Origin: Methanobacterium sp.
GTDB taxonomy: Archaea > Methanobacteriota > Methanobacteria > Methanobacteriales > Methanobacteriaceae
DNA length: 12,625 nt
Assembly (NCBI GenBank): GCA_003151535.1
Contig: PLXT01000102.1
Coordinates: 1-12,625 of the forward strand
Direction: 5' to 3'
Shown here: piece by piece, positions 1 through 7,382 of the stretch
Layout of the letters: each line of letters opens with the position of its first letter
Position numbering within the stretch: the stretch's first letter is position 1
The notes under the pieces: model-generated
Seen by the model: only the letters and a program-made list of their open reading frames with translations
The model's database searches: none
Told to the model about the DNA's origin: nothing
Position numbers and translations under genes: made by a program

Positions 1-47
1 CCCCCAACAACTTGACAACCCCATAAAAAGTATAATCAGATTAAATA

Positions 48-55
48 TTTTTTTT
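48..55 (+). terminator. oligo-T run, possible archaeal terminator
   Basis: A run of eight T residues lies at the left edge of the window, upstream of the first gene. Archaeal RNA polymerase commonly stops at oligo-T runs without a stem-loop, so this could end a plus-strand transcript entering from outside the window. No upstream gene is visible, so the assignment is weak. Confidence 0.22.
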
Positions 56-110
56 CATAAATATTTTATATGGGCATCTTCAACCAATAAAATCAAATTC
101 TATTAATCAG

Positions 111-119
111 ATATATAAT
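111..119 (+). promoter_or_regulatory. candidate TATA box of the DUF255 gene
   Basis: ATATATAAT lies 59 to 67 bases before the ATG at 178. A start point about 25 bases downstream of it would give a leader of roughly 35 bases that includes the AGGTGA Shine-Dalgarno site at 166-171. The surrounding DNA is very AT-rich, so chance TATA-like strings are common. Confidence 0.3.
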
Positions 120-177
120 CACAACAATTTGTACTAAAAATAGATTAATTTCTTTAATGGAATCTAGGTGAGAAACC

Positions 178-2295
178 ATGAAAAATCCAGAAGGAAGTGC
201 TTCTAAAAATAGATACAATCATTTGAAGGATGAAAAAAGCCCTTATTTAATACAACATGCGACTAACCCTGTAGATTGGTATCCTTGGGGTAATGAAGCA
301 TTTAAAAAGGCCACACAAGAAGACAAACCTATTTTTTTATCAATTGGATATTCTACATGTCATTGGTGCCATGTCATGGCTCATGAATCATTTGAAAATC
401 CAGAAGTTGCTACTCTTTTAAACCATGTTTTTGTTCCAATTAAAGTTGATCGTGAGGAACGACCTGATATTGATGGTATTTACATGACTGCATGTCAAAT
501 AATGACTGGGACTGGTGGTTGGCCATTAACTATTATAATGACCCCTGATAAAAAACCATTTTTTGCTGGAACCTATTTCCCAAGGGAAAGCGGATTTGGT
601 GCAATTGGTTTAAAGGATCTTATATTAAATGTTCAAGATATTTGGAAAGATAACAGGTCAGAAGCACTGAACTCTGGTGATCAGATATTCAATGCACTCC
701 AAGATGTTTCAAAAACAGGAAAAGGAGAATATCTTGGAGAAAAGATACTTGAAATTACTTATGATGAACTTTCAAAGGTATTTGATGATGAAAATGGTGG
801 TTTTGGAGATTTCCAAAAATTTCCAACACCCCACAATTTAATGTTTCTTTTAAGGTATTGGAAACGTACAGCAAACAAACATGCATTGTACATGGTCACC
901 AAAACCCTTGATTCAATGGCAATGGGTGGTATCTACGATCATGTAGGCTTTGGTTTCCACCGTTACTCGGTTGATAAGGATTGGCTGGTACCTCACTACG
1001 AAAAGATGCTTTATGACCAAGCATTAATTGCAATGATTTACACCGAAGCATTTCAGGCAACTGGAAACCAATATTATAAAAAAACAGCAAAAGAAATATT
1101 TGAATACGTTCTTAGGGATATGAGTTCACCAGAAGGCGCCTTCTATTCTGCTGAAGATGCCGACAGTGAAGGGGTTGAAGGTAAATTTTATGTATGGACT
1201 GCTAAAGAGATAAGAAAAGTTCTTGATCACGATGATGCAGAATTTATATCGTTTGTTTATGATGTGAAGGATGATGGAAATTTTAATGATGGTTACTCCC
1301 AAAAAACCGTAAACAACATTCTGCATCTGAAACATAATATAAATGAACTTACTGAGATACTAGATCTTTCTAAATCAGAAATAGAAAATAAAATCAAAAC
1401 TATACTTATTAAACTATATAATGAACGTGAAAAACGTGTACATCCACATAAAGACAATAAAGTACTAACTGATTGGAATGGATTAATGATTGCATCTTTA
1501 TCTCAAGCTGCACAGGTATTTAATGATAAAAAATATTTGGAAGCATCGAAGGTAGCAGCAGATTTTATTCTAAAAAAACTTTTAATTGATAACCGGCTCA
1601 TGCACAGGTACCGAGAAGGTGATGCGGGAATAATTGGTAACTTAGATGATTATTCATTTATGATATGGGGTTTACTGGAATTGTACACTGCAAGTTTTGA
1701 TGTTAAATACCTAAATGCTGCACTAAACCTTAATAAGACGCTAATAAGATATTTCTGGGACGTTGAGAGCAATGGATTTTATTTCACAGCATCTGATTCT
1801 GAAAAAGTACTTATACGTGAGAAAAAAATCTATGACAGTGCAACACCCTCAGGAAACTCAGTTGAATTATTGAATTTGCTGCATATAGCAAGGTTAACAG
1901 AAGATCGAGAACTTGAGGCAATGGCTGTTAAGATGGAAACTTCATTTTCAGAGGATGTTGAAAGGTTACCAACAGGCCACACATTCTTTATTACAGCTGT
2001 TGATTTCGAAGTTGGACCCTCCTTTGAAGTGGTCATAGTTGGAAAATCTGGAGCACACAATACCATAAACATGTTAAATAAAATAAAAAATCAGTACATA
2101 CCAAACAAAGTCGTTATATTCAAGGATCCCAATAATCCAGATGATGTGAATAAAATTGCCGAGTCACTAAGGTTTAAGGAAAGTGTTGATGGCATGGCTA
2201 CTGCACATATCTGTACTTCTGAAAGTTGTAAACAACCCACAACAGATGTTAATGAGATGCTAAAAATATTGGGAGTGAATTTAGGCACCCAATGA
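178..2295 (+). CDS. DUF255 / YyaL-type thioredoxin-fold plus six-hairpin protein
   Basis: This 705-residue protein belongs to the DUF255 family (bacterial YyaL, animal SPATA20). The N-terminal thioredoxin-like domain covers about residues 15-175, with a CHWC site at 61-64 and a GGWP turn at 113-116 that fits the thioredoxin cis-proline loop. The rest is an alpha/alpha-barrel region like six-hairpin glycosidases and sugar epimerases, with family-typical blocks GGIYDHVGFGFHRYSVD (250-266), HYEKMLYDQA (273-282) and YSAEDADSEG (323-332). A C-terminal Cys pair (679, 684) is also usual for the family. Length is normal for a full member. AGGTGA at 166-171 supports the ATG. There is no signal peptide, so it should be cytosolic. 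The gene stands alone, convergent with rpiA. The biochemical role is not established; a redox or sugar-related function is only inferred from the two folds. Confidence 0.9.
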   Translation: MKNPEGSASKNRYNHLKDEKSPYLIQHATNPVDWYPWGNEAFKKATQEDKPIFLSIGYSTCHWCHVMAHESFENPEVATLLNHVFVPIKVDREERPDIDGIYMTACQIMTGTGGWPLTIIMTPDKKPFFAGTYFPRESGFGAIGLKDLILNVQDIWKDNRSEALNSGDQIFNALQDVSKTGKGEYLGEKILEITYDELSKVFDDENGGFGDFQKFPTPHNLMFLLRYWKRTANKHALYMVTKTLDSMAMGGIYDHVGFGFHRYSVDKDWLVPHYEKMLYDQALIAMIYTEAFQATGNQYYKKTAKEIFEYVLRDMSSPEGAFYSAEDADSEGVEGKFYVWTAKEIRKVLDHDDAEFISFVYDVKDDGNFNDGYSQKTVNNILHLKHNINELTEILDLSKSEIENKIKTILIKLYNEREKRVHPHKDNKVLTDWNGLMIASLSQAAQVFNDKKYLEASKVAADFILKKLLIDNRLMHRYREGDAGIIGNLDDYSFMIWGLLELYTASFDVKYLNAALNLNKTLIRYFWDVESNGFYFTASDSEKVLIREKKIYDSATPSGNSVELLNLLHIARLTEDRELEAMAVKMETSFSEDVERLPTGHTFFITAVDFEVGPSFEVVIVGKSGAHNTINMLNKIKNQYIPNKVVIFKDPNNPDDVNKIAESLRFKESVDGMATAHICTSESCKQPTTDVNEMLKILGVNLGTQ

Positions 2296-2385
2296 TACAA
2301 AAAAAGAAATATTTTAGAAGAACTGGATAATGGTAGCTTAAAATAAATCAATATTCTAAATTAAATGGTTGAATTGGATATTGGA

Positions 2386-3054
2386 TTATTTTTTAAGGAA
2401 TTCAATACCATTATCTTTTCCAACAATGACTTCGTCAACTATTTGGGAAAATATACCATTTTCAACCACTCCTGGTATTGTATTGAGTTCTATTTCCAGT
2501 TTTTTAGGGTTTTTTATGGTAAATTTTACATCATAGATAAAATTCCCATTATCTGTGACAACAGGACCATCCTTCCTTTCAGCCACTCTTAATTGAGGTA
2601 ATCCTCCCATGTCAACTAGGTGTTTCTTTACTGTTCGGGTTGCCTGGGGAATCACTTCAACAGGTACTGGAAAACTTCCTAGTTCAGATACTATTTTACT
2701 TCCATCTACAATTACAACAAATCTTTTTGCTGATTCATCAACTATCTTTTCGAGCGTGTGTGCGGCTCCTCCACCTTTTATTAAATTCAGTTTAGGATCA
2801 ACCTCATCTGCACCATCTACTGCAATGTCAACTTCGTGTTCTTCTAACGTGGTTATTTGTATACCCGAGTCTCTTCCAAGAAAAAATGATTGATAAGATG
2901 TTGGAACACCTAATATAGTTATATCTTCATTTTTAATCCTTAATCCCAGTTTTTCAATGAAATAATGGGTTGTTGATCCAGTTCCAAGCCCTACTACATC
3001 TCCATCATTAACAAGTTTAGCTGCTTCGTATCCAACTCTTTTTTTTAGTTCCAT
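2386..3054 (-). CDS. rpiA: ribose-5-phosphate isomerase A
   Basis: RpiA interconverts ribose 5-phosphate and ribulose 5-phosphate, feeding ribose to nucleotides. In methanogens this sits downstream of the reverse ribulose-monophosphate route. The 222-residue product has the phosphate-binding GTGST (24-28), the active-site DGADE (80-84) and KGGGAA (93-98) followed by E102-K103, all hallmarks of RpiA rather than RpiB. I place the start at the ATG at 3054: MELKKRVGYEAAK is where the family alignment normally begins, and GGGGA lies eight bases upstream. An in-frame TTG at 3087 would add 11 residues and overlap the UPF0179 stop codon, but those residues do not look like RpiA. It follows UPF0179 by 29 bases, so the two are probably co-transcribed. 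Confidence 0.95.
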   Translation of the reverse strand: MELKKRVGYEAAKLVNDGDVVGLGTGSTTHYFIEKLGLRIKNEDITILGVPTSYQSFFLGRDSGIQITTLEEHEVDIAVDGADEVDPKLNLIKGGGAAHTLEKIVDESAKRFVVIVDGSKIVSELGSFPVPVEVIPQATRTVKKHLVDMGGLPQLRVAERKDGPVVTDNGNFIYDVKFTIKNPKKLEIELNTIPGVVENGIFSQIVDEVIVGKDNGIEFLKK

Positions 3055-3083
3055 AAAAATTTCCCCGATAAAACTTGTTATAA

Positions 3084-3515
3084 TCAATATTTTAAAAGTA
3101 CCATGTTAAGATCTAGGCCGTTTGGGCATTTTTCTCTGGGTTTTCCCATGTTCCTAATGATTTTACACTTATCTTCCTTGTAAAGACCGTCTGGAAAACA
3201 TATATCCCTGAGAGAACATTTTTCTTCACATTCTGGAGGGTTAAAAACTATTTTTGAGCCTTCAAATGATTTTTTAGCGTCAATTAATCCCCTTATATAT
3301 GCTTTTTCAACCTCTACTACCTTTACTTTTCCTCCCTCATGAATGAGGCATGGTTGTTCTCCGCTTTTTACATTCTTAATTATGTACATTCTCCCTACTT
3401 CAAGAGTATCAATACATGTATTTTTAAATCTGCAGGATTCACATTCTGATGAAGCCCCGTAATGCATAAATTTTAGTCCTTTATTTGCCAGGCTCTTGCC
3501 TATAAGCGTTATCAT
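3084..3515 (-). CDS. UPF0179 family Cys-rich protein
   Basis: This 143-residue protein looks like UPF0179, an uncharacterised family of methanogens and related archaea. It has nine cysteines (25, 28, 34, 56, 96, 100, 106, 117, 130). The first three form CxxCx5C near the N-terminus; C96, C100 and C106 form Cx3Cx5C in the C-terminal half. Such spacing suggests metal or iron-sulfur binding, but that is inference. The central part (about 40-92) is a predicted beta-rich, Lys/Val-rich segment. There is no signal peptide or membrane span. The ATG at 3515 is fixed by a near-perfect AAGGTGAT site at 3521-3528, five bases away. It lies directly upstream of rpiA, so a role linked to pentose metabolism or to regulating rpiA is possible but untested. 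Confidence 0.85.
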   Translation of the reverse strand: MITLIGKSLANKGLKFMHYGASSECESCRFKNTCIDTLEVGRMYIIKNVKSGEQPCLIHEGGKVKVVEVEKAYIRGLIDAKKSFEGSKIVFNPPECEEKCSLRDICFPDGLYKEDKCKIIRNMGKPREKCPNGLDLNMVLLKY

Positions 3516-3633
3516 CTATTATCACCTTATAAATGGGTTTTCATCCAAGTTTTAAATTGTTAATTTAATTGATAATTATTGAAATTATATTAAATTTAAT
3601 AAAATATTTCATTAAGATTTTGTATATCGTTCA

Positions 3634-3655
3634 GATTATATAAATAGATATAAAT
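3634..3655 (-). promoter_or_regulatory. tandem TATA-like elements upstream of UPF0179-rpiA
   Basis: Read on the minus strand, ATTTATATC (3655-3647) and TTTATATAATC (3644-3634) are two close TATA-like strings in the 231-base gap between egsA and UPF0179. Either would give a leader of about 100 bases. A closer alternative, TTTAATATAATT near 3585-3596, would give a leader of about 45 bases. The gap and these elements suggest that UPF0179-rpiA has its own promoter rather than relying only on read-through from egsA. Confidence 0.3.
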
Positions 3656-3719
3656 CGCGAAGCATTAAATAAAAAATAACGAAATTGAACGGAATATATT
3701 ATAAGTATTTTAAATTTTT

Positions 3720-3726
3720 AAAAAAA
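3720..3726 (-). terminator. oligo-T terminator candidate after egsA
   Basis: On the minus strand, seven consecutive T residues lie 21 bases beyond the egsA stop codon at 3747. This position and composition fit an archaeal oligo-T termination site ending the egsA transcript before the UPF0179-rpiA pair. No strong GC stem precedes it. Confidence 0.35.
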
Positions 3727-3746
3727 GATGTAGAAGTTTCCTATAA

Positions 3747-4790
3747 TTATATTACACCTGTATTAATTGCTAGATTTTCGGCTGCCTCTTCCGTAAGCCC
3801 CCTATCACTTAATATGGTATATCTTTCACTTCGAATTGTGTGGGCCATTTTAAGGGCTTCTATTATATATTCTGGTTCTATGCCCATATCTTTAGCAGTT
3901 GTTGGTGCTTTTATAATTTTAAGCGTATCTCTTATAAACTTCCAGTCACCACCGTGTAAATACATCATCATTATGGTACCAACACCACATTGTTCACCGT
4001 GTAGTGCAGGTTTAGGGGCAATTATATCAAGTGCGTGGCTGAATTTGTGTTCTGATCCACTTGCTGGTCTGCTTGTACCTGCAATACTTATGGCTATACC
4101 ACTACTTATCAGTGCTTTTACAACCAGCCCTGCACTTTCAGTTAATCCTTCTTTAATGGCATCTGCAGATTTAATAGTCATTTTTGCAGTCATCATAGCT
4201 AAAGCTGCAGCAGAATCACTATAATCTTCATTTAAAAGTCTGTGAGCAAGTTTCCAATCCAATATGGCTGTGTAGTTTGATACAATGTCGCCACATCCTG
4301 CAGCGAGTAGTCTAAATGGTGCCAGGCTTATGATCTTGGTGTCTGCAATAACTCCTATTGGTGGTTCTGCTTTCAAAGAAACACTGCCGCCTTCATTCTT
4401 TATGCTTGCTCGTGGTGATGCTATTCCATCATGTGATGCTGCTGTTGGTACGCTTATGAAGTTAACACCCGATCGTGTGGATGCAAGTTTAGCTACATCA
4501 ATGACTTTACCCCCTCCAACACCTAAAACAATTGAACAGTTTCTTATCAATTCCTGAACCTCTGCAACTGAATCCCTTGAGGCTTGGTTTATGGTAATAT
4601 CTTGAACATCAAATCCCTCATCCAACAAGCTGTTAATAGCTGCTTCACCAGCTATTTTACGCGTATTAGGTCCTGTTACTACCAAAACTTTACCTTCAAG
4701 TCTTAAATTTTTGCAGATAGTCCCAGTTTCATTAATTACTCCAGCTCCTGTGTGAATCTCCCTTGGCAATTGAATCTTTCTCACATTCAT
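3747..4790 (-). CDS. egsA: sn-glycerol-1-phosphate dehydrogenase
   Basis: EgsA reduces dihydroxyacetone phosphate to sn-glycerol 1-phosphate with NAD(P)H, the step that sets the stereochemistry of archaeal ether lipids. The 347-residue protein belongs to the iron-containing alcohol/glycerol dehydrogenase superfamily. It shows the nucleotide-binding GGGKVIDVAK (92-101), the substrate/cofactor block SVPTAASHDGIASPRAS (113-129), and a D168/H248/H264 set (in AGCGDIVSNYTA, SGSEHKFSH and ALHGEQCGVGT) that matches the family's zinc ligands; I assigned the exact histidines from motif position. Length is normal. The ATG at 4790 has GGAG eleven bases upstream, a slightly long spacing. It is transcribed away from proS across a 446-base shared spacer. 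This gene is the clearest evidence that the sequence is archaeal. Confidence 0.96.
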   Translation of the reverse strand: MNVRKIQLPREIHTGAGVINETGTICKNLRLEGKVLVVTGPNTRKIAGEAAINSLLDEGFDVQDITINQASRDSVAEVQELIRNCSIVLGVGGGKVIDVAKLASTRSGVNFISVPTAASHDGIASPRASIKNEGGSVSLKAEPPIGVIADTKIISLAPFRLLAAGCGDIVSNYTAILDWKLAHRLLNEDYSDSAAALAMMTAKMTIKSADAIKEGLTESAGLVVKALISSGIAISIAGTSRPASGSEHKFSHALDIIAPKPALHGEQCGVGTIMMMYLHGGDWKFIRDTLKIIKAPTTAKDMGIEPEYIIEALKMAHTIRSERYTILSDRGLTEEAAENLAINTGVI

Positions 4791-4961
4791 GTTATCTATA
4801 ACTCCATTCTACATAAATTGTAATAATGATCAAGATAATTTTTATTAATAAGTTTTTAAGACCAAGATCATTTTTAATATAATCAACATTTTTTACAGTT
4901 CTTGGTAGTGTAATGTTAAATAATGCAAATGATAAGTATTCATGTAGATATTTAATTTATT

Positions 4962-4984
4962 AATATTAAAATCCTTTTAATATT
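4962..4984. repeat. perfect 10-bp inverted repeat, 3-base loop
   Basis: The arms AATATTAAAA (4962-4971) and TTTTAATATT (4975-4984) are exact reverse complements around TCC. A second, outer pair, ATGCAAA (4923-4929) and TTTGCAT (4984-4990), brackets it and shares base 4984. All inner pairs are A-T, so the RNA hairpin would be weak; a dyad operator for a dimeric regulator is as likely. Confidence 0.5.
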
Positions 4985-5015
4985 TTGCATGAAATTTCCA
5001 TAATAAATAGATATA

Positions 5016-5138
5016 CAAGGGTAATAGGTTAAAAAGTTAAAAACACCAAAGTTATAGTAAAATAATGGGATGGAAAAATTATATTTCGTTTATTTAACAA
5101 TATTAAGAATTTGAAATATGGTTCATCTAATACCCTTG
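5016..5138. repeat. 12-base inverted repeat, one mismatch, about 100 bases apart
   Basis: CAAGGGTAATAG (5016-5027) and CTAATACCCTTG (5127-5138) are reverse complements at 11 of 12 positions. The core CAAGGGTA is GC-richer than its surroundings, which makes chance less likely here. They could be paired binding sites for one regulator or the closing stem of a transcript. Confidence 0.4.
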
Positions 5139-5184
5139 AATAATTTAGTGGTTTAGATGTTAATCTGATTATACAAGATTTTAT

Positions 5185-5200
5185 AATATTTATAAATATT
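5185..5200 (+). promoter_or_regulatory. proS promoter, TATA box inside a 16-bp palindrome
   Basis: TTTATAAATA at 5189-5198 is a close match to the archaeal TATA box and ends 38 bases before the proS ATG. A start about 25 bases downstream would leave a short leader of about 15 bases carrying the GGGTGA site at 5227-5232. The TATA box sits inside the perfect palindrome AATATTTATAAATATT (5185-5200). Confidence 0.5.
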
Positions 5201-5236
5201 AAATAAATTAAAATAATTAAAATAAAGGGTGAATAA

Positions 5237-6649
5237 ATGTCAGAATTCAGCAAATGGTTCCATAATATCCTCGAAGAAGCAGAGATAATCGATACAAGAT
5301 ATCCGGTAAAGGGAATGCATGTATGGCTTCCCCAGGGTTTTAAAATAAGAAAACACACCCTCAACATATTGAAAGCAATATTAGACGAGGATCATGAAGA
5401 GGTTCAATTCCCTCTTTTAATACCTGAAAACGAACTTGCAAAGGAAGCAATACATGTTAAGGGATTTGAAGAAGAAGTTTATTGGGTAACACACGGTGGA
5501 CTAACAGAACTTAATGAAAAACTTGCATTAAGACCAACAAGTGAAACTGCCATGTATCCAATGTTTTCATTGTGGGTTAGAAACCACAGTGACCTTCCAA
5601 TGAAATATTATCAAGTGGTCAACACATTTAGATATGAAACTAAACATACAAGGCCACTTATCAGAGTTAGAGAGATAACAACATTTAAAGAAGCTCATAC
5701 AGTCCATGCAACAGCTGAAGAAACAGAACAACAAGTTAGGGATGCTGTTAAGATCTATAAAAGATTCTTTGACATGTTGGGAATACCATATTCAGTTAGC
5801 AGACGACCCGAGTGGGATAAGTTTCCAGGTGCCCTCTACACTGTTGCATTTGACACTATTATGCCCGATGGTAAGACACTGCAGATTGGTACCGTGCATA
5901 ATCTGGGACAAACATTTGCCAAAACATTTGACATTACCTACGAAACAGCCACAGGTGAGCACGAATACGTTTATCAAACTTGTTATGGACTTTCTGACAG
6001 GGTAATTGCTTCTGTAATTGGTGTTCATGGCGACAAATCAGGGCTTTTTATGCCTCCAGATATTGCCCCATATCAAGTTGTAATTGTCCCAATAATCTTC
6101 AAAAAAGGTGGAGAAGAGGTACTGGAATTTTGTAGGAATCTAGAACAGAAATTGAAAAGTGAAGCTAACCTAAGGGTTTACTTTGATGATAGGGATATAA
6201 GGGCTGGTAAAAAATATTATGAATGGGAAATGAGAGGAGTGCCTTTAAGAATTGAGATAGGACCAAGGGACATTCAAAATAGAAAAGTAGTAACCTACAG
6301 AAGGGATACTCAAGAAAAAGAGATAATTGACTATAATCCTTTGGCCATATCAGAAACAACCTTCGAAACCCTTGGAGAAATAAGTCTTAACATGAAAGAC
6401 AGGGCATGGGAAACATTCGAAAATAATATTAGAAGTGTTGATTCAATTGAAGAAGCAACTGATGAAATGATTAAAGCAGGTGGAATAATAACATTCAACT
6501 GGTGCGGTGATGAGGACTGTGGAAAAGATATTGAAGAAAAGGTTAAAGTTGCTATTTTAGGAGTTCAAGAATCTGATAATGAAAATTCAACTTGTATCAA
6601 CTGTGATAAACCTTCAAAACACATGACACTAATAGCAAAAACCTATTAG
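5237..6649 (+). CDS. proS: prolyl-tRNA synthetase, archaeal/eukaryal type
   Basis: ProS charges tRNA-Pro with proline in the cytosol. At 470 residues, without the bacterial editing insert, it is the archaeal/eukaryal (type 3) form of this class II enzyme. Visible blocks are RPTSETAMYP (99-108, proline/ATP site), motif 2 FRYETKHTRPLIRVRE (131-146) with TTFKEAHT (148-155), TVHNLGQTFAK (219-229), and motif 3 GLSDRVIASVIGVHGD (251-266). The anticodon-binding domain follows from about 277. The C-terminal domain has C423, C428, C453 and C456, the Cys4 zinc site of this subclass, and ends in Tyr as archaeal forms often do. GGGTGA at 5227-5232 supports the ATG. The Shine-Dalgarno site of the next gene overlaps its stop codon, so at least those two are co-transcribed. 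Confidence 0.97.
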   Translation: MSEFSKWFHNILEEAEIIDTRYPVKGMHVWLPQGFKIRKHTLNILKAILDEDHEEVQFPLLIPENELAKEAIHVKGFEEEVYWVTHGGLTELNEKLALRPTSETAMYPMFSLWVRNHSDLPMKYYQVVNTFRYETKHTRPLIRVREITTFKEAHTVHATAEETEQQVRDAVKIYKRFFDMLGIPYSVSRRPEWDKFPGALYTVAFDTIMPDGKTLQIGTVHNLGQTFAKTFDITYETATGEHEYVYQTCYGLSDRVIASVIGVHGDKSGLFMPPDIAPYQVVIVPIIFKKGGEEVLEFCRNLEQKLKSEANLRVYFDDRDIRAGKKYYEWEMRGVPLRIEIGPRDIQNRKVVTYRRDTQEKEIIDYNPLAISETTFETLGEISLNMKDRAWETFENNIRSVDSIEEATDEMIKAGGIITFNWCGDEDCGKDIEEKVKVAILGVQESDNENSTCINCDKPSKHMTLIAKTY

Positions 6650-6659
6650 GAGGTATTAT

Positions 6660-7343
6660 ATGAGTATAAGACTGGTCTTTTTAATATTTGTAATTGTAAT
6701 CTTTGCAGCGGGAACAGGTTTTTTAAGTTACACCCAGTCAACTGGAATACCACTAGCACAAGCATATACCGATGGAAATGTGGTTATAACACAGGTTACT
6801 CCAGCAGGAAGCATACCTCATCATCTCAATATTACTAATAATGGCAATGAACCAATAAATGTTCAAATTGGGGATGTACTCATATCAAACAGTTCCCAAA
6901 ACCTTGTAATTGCCCAGAACGAAACAGTGAATAAAAATTCTTCAGATATTGTATCTGCTTACTGTATTCAACCATCACAAAGAGCTGTACCTGGTGTAAA
7001 GTTAGAGGTCAATGGAACATCATCAAATGCAGTTAAACAGGTAATTGAAGGATCTAATCCGAATGATCTTACCAATGCAACCAGTACACAAGTACAAATA
7101 TTTATACTCACCTCTGGTGTGAATTTCTATATATACAGTGGCGAACCTGTTGCAGAAGTTTCAAATCAAAGCATAACTTATACAAAATATAGACAGTTAG
7201 TTACAGCAGCATCAGCCGCTCTGGCAACCAGGTTTAATGTTAGTGTAAATAATATTGGTAATATTAACCAGAACCAAACATCAAACTCCACAGATTCTGT
7301 AAATGGTTTTTTAAACTGGGTTAAAACAAATACAGGAATCTAA
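6660..7343 (+). CDS. secreted or membrane-anchored surface protein, unknown function
   Basis: I do not recognise a named family for this 227-residue protein. Residues 6-22 are strongly hydrophobic after a short Arg-containing N-terminus: a signal peptide or N-terminal anchor. LAQA (32-35) is a possible cleavage site. The remainder carries ten N-glycosylation sequons (N57, 77, 87, 93, 118, 139, 169, 193, 205, 209), fitting an S-layer-associated or exported archaeal protein. Residues about 40-115 resemble a beta-sandwich repeat seen in many secreted proteins (NxGNEPINVQIGDVLI... QNLVIAQ... AYCIQPSQRAVPG), with the only Cys at 102. TQVQIFILTSG follows at 143-153. The C-terminal tail is Asn/Thr/Ser-rich. 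AGGAGG at 6648-6653 overlaps the proS stop and is six bases from the ATG, so translation is probably coupled to proS. Confidence 0.75.
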   Translation: MSIRLVFLIFVIVIFAAGTGFLSYTQSTGIPLAQAYTDGNVVITQVTPAGSIPHHLNITNNGNEPINVQIGDVLISNSSQNLVIAQNETVNKNSSDIVSAYCIQPSQRAVPGVKLEVNGTSSNAVKQVIEGSNPNDLTNATSTQVQIFILTSGVNFYIYSGEPVAEVSNQSITYTKYRQLVTAASAALATRFNVSVNNIGNINQNQTSNSTDSVNGFLNWVKTNTGI

Positions 7344-7382
7344 AAGACTAAATAAATCTTCAAATTTTTTAAAGGTTGAAAC

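Larger units (their letters stand above)
4791..5236. other. divergent spacer between egsA and proS
   Basis: This 446-base AT-rich spacer separates two genes transcribed outward, so it must carry both promoters. For egsA, the AT-rich stretch around 4839-4853 (minus-strand TTATTAATAAAAATT) is the best TATA candidate; for proS it is 5189-5198. In between are several inverted repeats, listed separately, and a looser pair, AATGATC (4825-4831) with GATCATT (4866-4872). I see no tRNA, no convincing small ORF with a Shine-Dalgarno site, and no box C/D RNA. The length and dyads suggest regulation or an unannotated small RNA. Confidence 0.5.

Noticed and set aside
3055..3087. Longer rpiA starting from TTG at 3087
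   Set aside because: The extra 11 residues do not resemble RpiA, the TTG overlaps the UPF0179 stop, and the ATG at 3054 has its own GGGGA site and begins where the family begins.
3685..4224. 179-codon plus-strand ORF opposite egsA
   Set aside because: It lies almost wholly antisense to the egsA coding sequence, which has clear family motifs; the open frame is a by-product of egsA codon use.
5029..5367. 112-codon minus-strand ORF across the proS start
   Set aside because: Its start is inside proS, its 5' third is antisense to a well-supported gene, there is no Shine-Dalgarno support, and the composition looks like translated AT-rich spacer.
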